Assembly (NCBI RefSeq): GCF_017301735.1
Contig: NZ_CP071090.1
Span: 8,112,001 to 8,176,000, forward strand
Length of the DNA stretch: 64,000 nt
From: Pyxidicoccus parkwaysis
GTDB lineage: Bacteria > Myxococcota > Myxococcia > Myxococcales > Myxococcaceae
Direction of reading: 5' to 3'
The notes beneath the pieces were generated by a model. It had not been told where the DNA came from. It saw only the letters and a program-made list of their open reading frames with translations, and made no database searches. Numbering within the stretch: the first letter of the stretch is position 1; every line of letters starts with the position of its first letter. The position numbers and the translations under genes are program-made. Shown in pieces: positions 54,748 through 64,000 of this stretch.

Positions 54748-55965
54748 TCACACCCCTGCGAGCCGCTTGATGACCGTGGCCCGCGCGCGCTGCACGAGGC
54801 TCGGCCGGCCGAAGGTGAGACTCTCGATGTCCGTTGGCACACGCCCCGTCAGCACGCGGTAGCCCCCGTCCGTGACGAGCACCGTGTCCGAGTGCCGGTA
54901 CCCGCCGACGCCTTGCACGTAGATGCCGGGCTCGATGGAGATGAGCATGTTCCGCTCCAGCCGGTGCTCGCTGCCCACGGCCACCCACGGCGGCTCGTGG
55001 TTCCCCAGTCCGAACCCGTGCCCCGTGCGGTGCAGGCGCTGCGCCGGGTCGCCGAAGCCCTCGCGCGCGAGGAAGTCATTCACCGCCGCGTCGATGTCCG
55101 CCGCGTGCACGCCCGGCCGCACCTTCTCGAAGGCAATCCGCCGCGCCTCCAGCATCAGCGCGAACAACCGCTGCTGCTCCTTCGTGGGCCGTGCCGTGAA
55201 GAACGTCCGCTCGCACTCCGCCGCGTAGCCATTCACGCGCGTGAGCACCAGCGCCACGTGAGGCCCGCCCTCCAGCGTCATCGTCGCGCCGGGCACAGAG
55301 TGCGGCTCACTGCTCAGCGGCGCGGGCCACGGCGCCGCGAGCACGTCCGTGGCCAGCGCGTCGAAGTGCGCCTCCTCCTGGATGATTTTGCGCCGCAGCG
55401 AGGTCGTCGTCATGTAGCCCTCGATGACGGTCGCCCCCTGGTACGCCGAGCGAAGAATCTGCTCCACGCCCCACATGGCGTAGTACGCGGCCCGTTCAAT
55501 CCGGGCCACCTCGAAGTCCGACTTCACCATCCGCAGCGTCTCGAGCAACTCCAGCGCGTGCCCGCCCGAGGCCATCAGCACCGCCGCCCGCTCGTGCGGC
55601 GTGCTCGGCTCGAAAGCGAACCCGGGCCGCAGGAGCGCCAGCAGTGAGTCCTTCCACCCCTGCCCCGCCGGCGCCGGGAACTCCGCGTACGCCAGCACCT
55701 CCTGCTGCGTCCCCGGCCCCCAGCCCTTGCGCAGGTGCTCCTGCTCCAGCCTCGGCACCACCAGGAAGCGCTTCGCCCGGGACACGTCCACGACGAGGAA
55801 GAACGGCCGCTCCAGCGGCTCGGCCGTGGCGCCCGTGAGGTAGAAGATGCTCTCCGTCGCGGTGAGCACCAGTTGCTCCACGCCGCACGCCTCCATGGCG
55901 GCCACCAGTTCGTCATGCCGCCGCTGGAACTCCGCGCTCTCGGCCGCCGGGTAGACACGCTCCAC
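54748..55965 (-). CDS. M24-family (Xaa-Pro peptidase-like) protein with altered metal ligands
   Basis: A 405-residue protein with a creatinase-type N-terminal domain (1-160) and a pita-bread M24 domain (160-390). In active M24 peptidases two metals are held by D, D, H, E, E. Here the matching positions read E232 (LEGG), E250 (AAECERTF), H316 (TGHGFGLG), E345 (SIEPGIY) and H358 (GYRHSD), so three of five ligands differ, two conservatively. It may use metal differently or be a non-peptidase such as a creatinase-like hydrolase. The GTG start at 55965 has a GGAGGAG site. Confidence 0.88.
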   Translation of the reverse strand: MERVYPAAESAEFQRRHDELVAAMEACGVEQLVLTATESIFYLTGATAEPLERPFFLVVDVSRAKRFLVVPRLEQEHLRKGWGPGTQQEVLAYAEFPAPAGQGWKDSLLALLRPGFAFEPSTPHERAAVLMASGGHALELLETLRMVKSDFEVARIERAAYYAMWGVEQILRSAYQGATVIEGYMTTTSLRRKIIQEEAHFDALATDVLAAPWPAPLSSEPHSVPGATMTLEGGPHVALVLTRVNGYAAECERTFFTARPTKEQQRLFALMLEARRIAFEKVRPGVHAADIDAAVNDFLAREGFGDPAQRLHRTGHGFGLGNHEPPWVAVGSEHRLERNMLISIEPGIYVQGVGGYRHSDTVLVTDGGYRVLTGRVPTDIESLTFGRPSLVQRARATVIKRLAGV

Positions 55966-56111
55966 GGTTCACTCCTCCCGCTTCTGGTAACCGGGCAACG
56001 GTACTTGAACGCCCCCGTCCATGCCCCACGCGATATGCGCGCCCGCGCTCCACGTTTCCCAAGTGACGCCGCGCGAACTCCTCCCCCACGCGCGGCGAGA
56101 ACGGAGCGGTC

Positions 56112-56690
56112 ATGACGACGAGGCATTGGCTCGTGGCACTGGTGGGCGCGCTGGTCATGTCGGGCTGCGCCAGCCAGCAGAAGACGCTGCTGGAGCGCAC
56201 CAGCAGCTATGTCGTCTACGACCTGCCCGCCCAGCAGGTGATGCGCGCGGCGGAGGAGGAACTGAGCGCCCGCGGCTACTCGCTGCTCCCCAGCACGGAC
56301 CCGTACTTCCTCCAGACGCCGTGGAAGGTCTCCGGCAACTTCGACGTCTATACCGCCTGGTCCCGCCGCTACGTCGAGGGCCACAAGCTCCCCGATGGCC
56401 GCTTCGTCGTGCGCGCCTATGAGACGGCCGCCAACATGTCCGCGCGCACGCAGCTGCTGCCGGGCTTCCAGGCCACCGTGCACGTGACGCCGGAGGAGCA
56501 GCCCAACACCACCCCCACCGTGCTGCTGGCCACCGAGCCCGTCCTGGTCCGCTCCGCGCACCCCTCCATCCGCCGCGACCTGGACTTCGAGTGGGCCATC
56601 ATGGCGCGCGTCAACCCCGAGTTCGCCGGACGCGTCAAGGAGCAGGTTGACTACTACGTCGCCCACGAGAGTGCACAGCAGGGCCGGTGA
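56112..56690 (+). CDS. uncharacterised lipoprotein
   Basis: A 192-residue lipoprotein (lipobox VMSGC). The mature protein has an alternating alpha/beta pattern (YDLPAQQVMRAAEEELSARGY, then RFVVRAYET) that resembles BamC/NlpB-like or DUF3576-type small outer-membrane lipoproteins, without a firm match. No other cysteine remains. The ATG has a GGAG site eight bases upstream. The next gene, also a lipoprotein, starts 81 bases later and may be co-transcribed. Confidence 0.82.
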   Translation: MTTRHWLVALVGALVMSGCASQQKTLLERTSSYVVYDLPAQQVMRAAEEELSARGYSLLPSTDPYFLQTPWKVSGNFDVYTAWSRRYVEGHKLPDGRFVVRAYETAANMSARTQLLPGFQATVHVTPEEQPNTTPTVLLATEPVLVRSAHPSIRRDLDFEWAIMARVNPEFAGRVKEQVDYYVAHESAQQGR

Positions 56691-57744
56691 CGCGGTGCGG
56701 CCGGGTGACGTACTTGAAATGCCCTCACCGGCTCCGATATCCCGCGAGGTACTCCCCGAGGAGCGCCCCGCGTGAAGCGAAGCCTGACTGGCCTGGTCGT
56801 CGCCCTGTCCCTGGTCGCCTGCAAGGAAGAACCCCGAGGGCAGCTGGAGCCCATTCCCCGCCCGCCGGGGATGAAGGACACCGCTCCCTCGGCCGAAGCG
56901 AAGGCGCCCGCCGCGCCCGCGAAGCCCGCCGTGGATGCCTCGAAGGCACTGCTGCGCTGGAAGCTCGCCGCGGGCACGCCCACCGCCTACCGCCTCACGC
57001 TGGAGCGCACGGGCCACGCTCCCGTGGCCGATGAGCCCGCGCCGCAGGAGAAGCCCGCCAGGGGTGGCCGCAAGGGCCGTGGCAAGGAGAAGGCGGAAGC
57101 CCCTGCCGCGGCACCCGCCCCGACGGCGTCCGCGTTCCCCAGCGCGCTCACCTTCGTGCTGGAGCGCACCGCCTCGGGTGATGACAGGCTGCGCGTCATC
57201 CCCGAGGGCAAGGGCGCCACGGCGGACGAGGCCTCCATCAGCGAGCGCGGCTTTGTGCTCGAGGGCCTCCAGGGCATCACCCGCAACGCGGCCACGCTGG
57301 TGCTGGAATTGCCCCGCGACGCGGTGGGCAAGGGCGACACCTGGTCGCTGGGCACGGAGCTGATGACGCCGGACGCGCTCGGCGCATTCTTCCAGGGCCA
57401 ACCCCCCGAGCGGCGCAACGAGGTGAAGCTCGTCGGCCTGGAGCCCGGTGACGGCGGCGAGCAGGTGGCCACCGTGGAGTACGACATCTTCGAGTCGCGC
57501 TCCGGGAAGATACGCAACGTGCGCAAGCCGCCCACCGTCCCCGCCCGCGCAGTCGAGGAGGAGAGCGAGAGCGGCGCCCCGAGCCAGGCCGACGTCAGCG
57601 CCGAGGTCACCATCAAGGGCCGCGGCGAGTTCCTCGTGAAGGCCGGCCGCTGGCGCTCGTGGGAGGGCACCCTCTCCACCGTGACGAAGGGCCCCTTCCC
57701 GCCGCCCGCGCTCCAGGTGCCGCAGGGCAACTACGCGCTGCGCC

Positions 57745-58847
<1,103 letters not shown>

Positions 58848-58848
<1 letters not shown>

Positions 58849-59234
58849 CAGTGCAGGGAGTTGGGAAGGGTGAGCGCGAACTCGGCGATGCGCGCCTCGA
58901 AGCGCGAGCCATCCGGCCGCACCATGTCGTAGGTGCCGCGCATGGTGCCGAAGGGCGTGCGCAGCATGGCCCAGCTCGTGTACTCGAACCGCTCGCCCGG
59001 GCCCAGGCTGGGCTGGCGGCCCACCACGCCGTCGCCCTTCACCTCTTCCACCTTCCCGGTGGCATCGGTGATGACCCAGTGGCGCGACTTGAGCTGCGCG
59101 GGGGCGGTGCCCTCGTTGGCAATCTCCACCGTGTACATGAAGGCGAACTGCCCGGACTCGGGCGCACTGCGCTCCGGCCAGAAGGCGGGCTTCACGGTGA
59201 CGCGGATACCGTCGGTGGTGGCGGTGGAAGACAT
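58848..59234 (-). CDS. apaG: ApaG-domain protein
   Basis: A 128-residue beta-sandwich protein of the ApaG family, linked in enterobacteria to Co2+/Mg2+ efflux and dinucleoside tetraphosphate levels; its molecular role is unclear. Motifs: FAFMYTVEIANEGTAPAQLKSRHWVITD, the VGRQPSLGPGERFEYTSW block with the family's GxQPxxxPGxxFxYTS pattern, and GTMRGTYDM. The ATG has a GTGGAGG site. It is translationally coupled to hemH, an uncommon pairing. Confidence 0.93.
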
Positions 59235-59296
59235 GCCTCCACAATTGGCGCCAAGCCCCTCCGGTTGCAAGCAAAACGCGGGGTTGGACGCCCGCC

Positions 59297-60244
59297 CTAG
59301 GTCTTCTGCTCGGACTTGGGCTCGCCCTCTTCCTGCTTGGGCCAGATGAGCGAGGCGACGATTGCCAAGAGCAGGATGCCGCCAATGACGCCCAGTGAGA
59401 TGCCGATGGGAACGTGGATGTTGAAGTACGTAATCAGCATCTTCACGCCCACGAAGGCGAGAATCGCGCTCAGGCCCATCTTCAGCAGGTGGAACTTCTC
59501 CATGAGGCTCGCCACCACGAAGAACAGCGAGCGCAGGCCCAGAATCGCGCACACGTTGGACGTGTAGATGATGAAGGCGTTCTGGCTGATGCCCAGCACC
59601 GCGGGGATGGAGTCCAGGGCGAAGAGCAAATCCGTGGCCTCCACCACCAGCAGGACGATGAACAGCGGCGTCACCTTGCGGCGTCCGTCCTCGGTGAGGA
59701 AGAAGCGGCTGCCCTCGCCCTGGCGCGACACCGGCAGCACCCGGCGGGCGAACTTGACGATGCCCTTCTGCTCCGGGTCCATCTCCTCGTCCTCGGAGAA
59801 CTGCATCTTCACCGCGGTGTAGACGAGGAACGCGCCAAACACATACATCAGCCAGTGGAAGCGCTGCACCAGCGCCGCGCCGGCGATGATGAGCACCGCG
59901 CGCATGACGAAGGCGCCGAGGATGCCCCAGAAGAGCACCCGGTGCTGGTGCTCCGGCGCCACCCGGAAGTAGCTGAACACCACCAGGAAGACGAAGAGGT
60001 TGTCGACGGAGAGCGCGTACTCCACCACGTACGCCGTCAGCCACTGGAGGCCTTCGGTGGGGCCGAACCAGCGCCAGATGAAGGCGCAGAAGGCGAGGCT
60101 GATGGAAATCCACACCAGCGTCCAGATGCCCGCCTCCTTGGGCTTCACCACGTGCTCCTTGCGGTGGAACAGCCCGAGGTCCAGCGCGAGCATCGCGAGG
60201 ACGAAGACGTTGAAACCCACCCAGAGAGCGGCTTGCGTGTTCAC
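59297..60244 (-). CDS. TerC/Alx-family membrane protein
   Basis: A 315-residue protein with about nine membrane segments. TerC/Alx proteins export Mn2+ or protect secreted metalloenzymes. The family acidic motifs are present: VEYALSVDNLFVFLVVF and VEATDLLFALDSIPAVLGIS. A charged cytoplasmic loop (SEDEEMDPEQKG) lies in the middle. The start is a GTG at 60244 with an AGGA site. In some bacteria such genes carry a Mn2+-sensing yybP-ykoY riboswitch; the 114-base upstream region here does not show its conserved loops by eye. Confidence 0.9.
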   Translation of the reverse strand: MNTQAALWVGFNVFVLAMLALDLGLFHRKEHVVKPKEAGIWTLVWISISLAFCAFIWRWFGPTEGLQWLTAYVVEYALSVDNLFVFLVVFSYFRVAPEHQHRVLFWGILGAFVMRAVLIIAGAALVQRFHWLMYVFGAFLVYTAVKMQFSEDEEMDPEQKGIVKFARRVLPVSRQGEGSRFFLTEDGRRKVTPLFIVLLVVEATDLLFALDSIPAVLGISQNAFIIYTSNVCAILGLRSLFFVVASLMEKFHLLKMGLSAILAFVGVKMLITYFNIHVPIGISLGVIGGILLLAIVASLIWPKQEEGEPKSEQKT

Positions 60245-60358
60245 GTGTGATTCCTGGTGCAGTGTGAGCCGGGCGCACCCTATCGGCGGCGCGCCCGGGC
60301 GTCGACCCTTCCGTAACGAAGGGCCGTCCTCGCTTCCACCCCACCCCGTCCCCGTGAG

Positions 60359-62502
<2,144 letters not shown>

Positions 62503-62506
<4 letters not shown>

Positions 62507-64000
62507 CCCGTGCTCCTCTCCAACAGCACCACCGGGAACTCCGCCAGGAGCGGTCCGAGGGGCAGCACCACGCCGCCCGGCCCACGCTCCGGCCGCACCT
62601 GACGCCCGGTGAAGACACTGCGGAACATCATGCCCGCATATGCCTCGGGAAGGTCGAGGAACGTGCTCCCATACGCACCCGCCAGTCCTTCCGGGGAATC
62701 CAGGGCGGACAAGGTGTAGCGCGGTGCACATGCCAGCACCACCGCGCCCTCGTGCTCACGGGCGAAGGCCACGGCCGCCTTCGCGCGCGGGCCCGTCAAA
62801 TCCAACGCCCGGTAGCCGCCCGAGCGGAACAGCACTGGCTGGCGCTGCCGCAGCCGCAGCGACTCGGCCAGCACGTAGAGCTTCACGCGGCCGTCGTCCA
62901 TGTGGGCCACGAGCCGCGCGCACAGCCCGGCCCTGTCGCTCGCGGCCTCTTCATCCAGCGCGTCCAGCAGCCGCGCGCGCAGGGCGAAGTCCACCGGCCG
63001 CCGGTTGTCCGGGTCCACGAGGGACAAATCCCACAGCTCGCAGCCCTGGTACGTGTCCACCACGCCGGGCGAGGCGAGCTTGAGCAACAGTTGTCCCAGG
63101 GCGTTGTGCTGTCCCGCGCGCTCCAGGTGGCGCTTGAAGTCGCGCACGTCCTCCAGGAAGGCGCCGCCCTCCTTCATGTCGAAGCAGTGGTCCACGAAGC
63201 GCGCCACCGCGTCGTCGTAGGCGCCGTCCGGGTTGGTCCACGAAGTGCGGACCTTGGCCTCCTTCATGGCCTTGGCCATGTACTCGCGCACGCGGCGCTG
63301 GAAGTCCGTCAGCTCTTCCTGCGTGTGGTTCGCGCCCATGGGCCAGGCGCCCACCACCGTCTGGAAGAAGAGGTACACGTCGTTGGGAGACGGCGCGGGG
63401 CCGGAGGGCAGCGCGGTGACGAACCGCTCCACGAGGCGCGACCACTTCTTCACCCGCTTGCGCCACTCCTCGGGCATCTCGGAGAGGACGTTGATGCGGG
63501 CGCGCACGTCCTCGCTGCGCTTGGTGTCGTGGGTGCTGGAGGTGAGCTGGCTCGCGGGCCAGCGCTCCGCGCGCTCCTGGTTGCGCAGGTGGAAGGTGGT
63601 GGCGCGCACACCGAAGCGCTCCGGCTCGCCGCCCACCTCGTTGAGGCTCACCAGCCGGTTGTAGATGTAGAAGACGGTGTCCTCGAGCCCCTTGGCCATG
63701 ACGGGCCCCGTCACCTGCTGGAGCTTCATCGTGAAGCGCAGCATGACGGCGCGCTCCTGCTCGTTCGTGTGCTCGGGGTAGCGGCGCAGGAGGATGTCGC
63801 GCAGGAAGTCGAAGATGGATGCGTTGGTGGTGGCGTTGCGCTCCTTGGCGCGCTGAATGGTCCACTCGATGTACTGCACGTCGCGCGCGTCCAATTCCGG
63901 GCGCCAGCCGTCCACGTAGGTGCGGTAGACGGGGAACAGGGCGATGAACTCCACCAGCGCGCGCCGGAGCGAGTTGAGCGTGAAGTCTCGCGTGCGGCGG
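62503..64000 (-). CDS. treY: malto-oligosyltrehalose synthase TreY (5' end outside the window)
   Basis: The C-terminal 499 residues of a GH13 enzyme that converts the reducing end of malto-oligosaccharides to trehalose. The frame continues past the window edge, so the start is missing; the family is usually 700-950 residues long. Motifs: EFIALFPVYRTYV, SRPVMAKGLEDTVFYIYNRL-like TGPVMAKGLEDT, STHDTKRSEDVRARI, and GVVDTYQGCELWDLSLVDPDNRRPVDF near the end. glgX is coupled downstream; treZ would be expected just outside the window, completing the TreYZ trehalose route. Confidence 0.95.

Noticed and set aside
60245..60358. A yybP-ykoY-type riboswitch before the TerC-family gene
   Set aside because: The 114-base leader shows only a small CCCTTC/GAAGGG hairpin and none of the conserved loops.

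Overview
This 64 kb window is very GC-rich chromosomal DNA with strong G/C preference at third codon positions, many lipoproteins, histidine kinases and a sigma-54 activator. The gene content points to a myxobacterium of the Myxococcus/Corallococcus/Pyxidicoccus type. That placement rests on gene style and recognised families, not on a marker gene. No rRNA, tRNA, CRISPR array or complete insertion sequence was seen.

Layout. 0.7-3 kb: a Uma2-family protein and an amino-acid ABC transporter whose binding protein and permease are fused. 3.1-5.9 kb: an uncharacterised protein and a CPA1-type cation/proton antiporter. 5.9-9.4 kb: an oxidative-stress block, with a GAF-containing sigma-54 activator facing ahpC-ahpD and then dps; a near-consensus -24/-12 promoter lies in front of ahpC and a weaker one in front of dps. 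9.6-18.4 kb: a lipoprotein, an aminotransferase, a TIGR03118-type protein, an AmpG-like MFS permease, three tandem paralogues of an unknown exported family, a DNA glycosylase and a hemerythrin protein. 18.6-22.6 kb: an unusual four-gene set of a GvpA-like peptide, a GAF/PAS histidine kinase, a lone receiver protein and a GvpL/F protein with a long repetitive N-terminal extension. 22.6-27.3 kb: a Gld-like ABC transporter operon on the minus strand. 27.3-29.7 kb: a TIGR01777 epimerase divergent from a Sua5/TsaC-type enzyme.

29.8-37 kb is an island of visibly lower GC and different codon use. It carries a degenerate-kinase/UPF1-like helicase fusion overlapping a two-HKD phospholipase D protein, the architecture of the Mokosh type I anti-phage system. 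An unknown gene diverges from it across a 538 bp region. The island abuts a 5'-truncated copy of an Old Yellow Enzyme gene whose intact parent lies 8 kb away.

38-54 kb: an MscS channel, lipoproteins (one with Cys-rich repeats), a large membrane protein, the intact ene-reductase with a divergent AraC regulator, an SDR behind a LysR regulator, a membrane histidine kinase and a secreted beta-helix protein with two C-terminal modules. 54-64 kb: a small membrane protein, an M24 peptidase homologue with changed metal ligands, two lipoproteins, apaG-hemH, a TerC protein and a glgX-treY operon for glycogen/trehalose metabolism that runs off the window end.

The most interesting items are the gas-vesicle-like signalling set, the Mokosh-type island with its divergent partner gene, and the sigma-54 peroxide-defence module.
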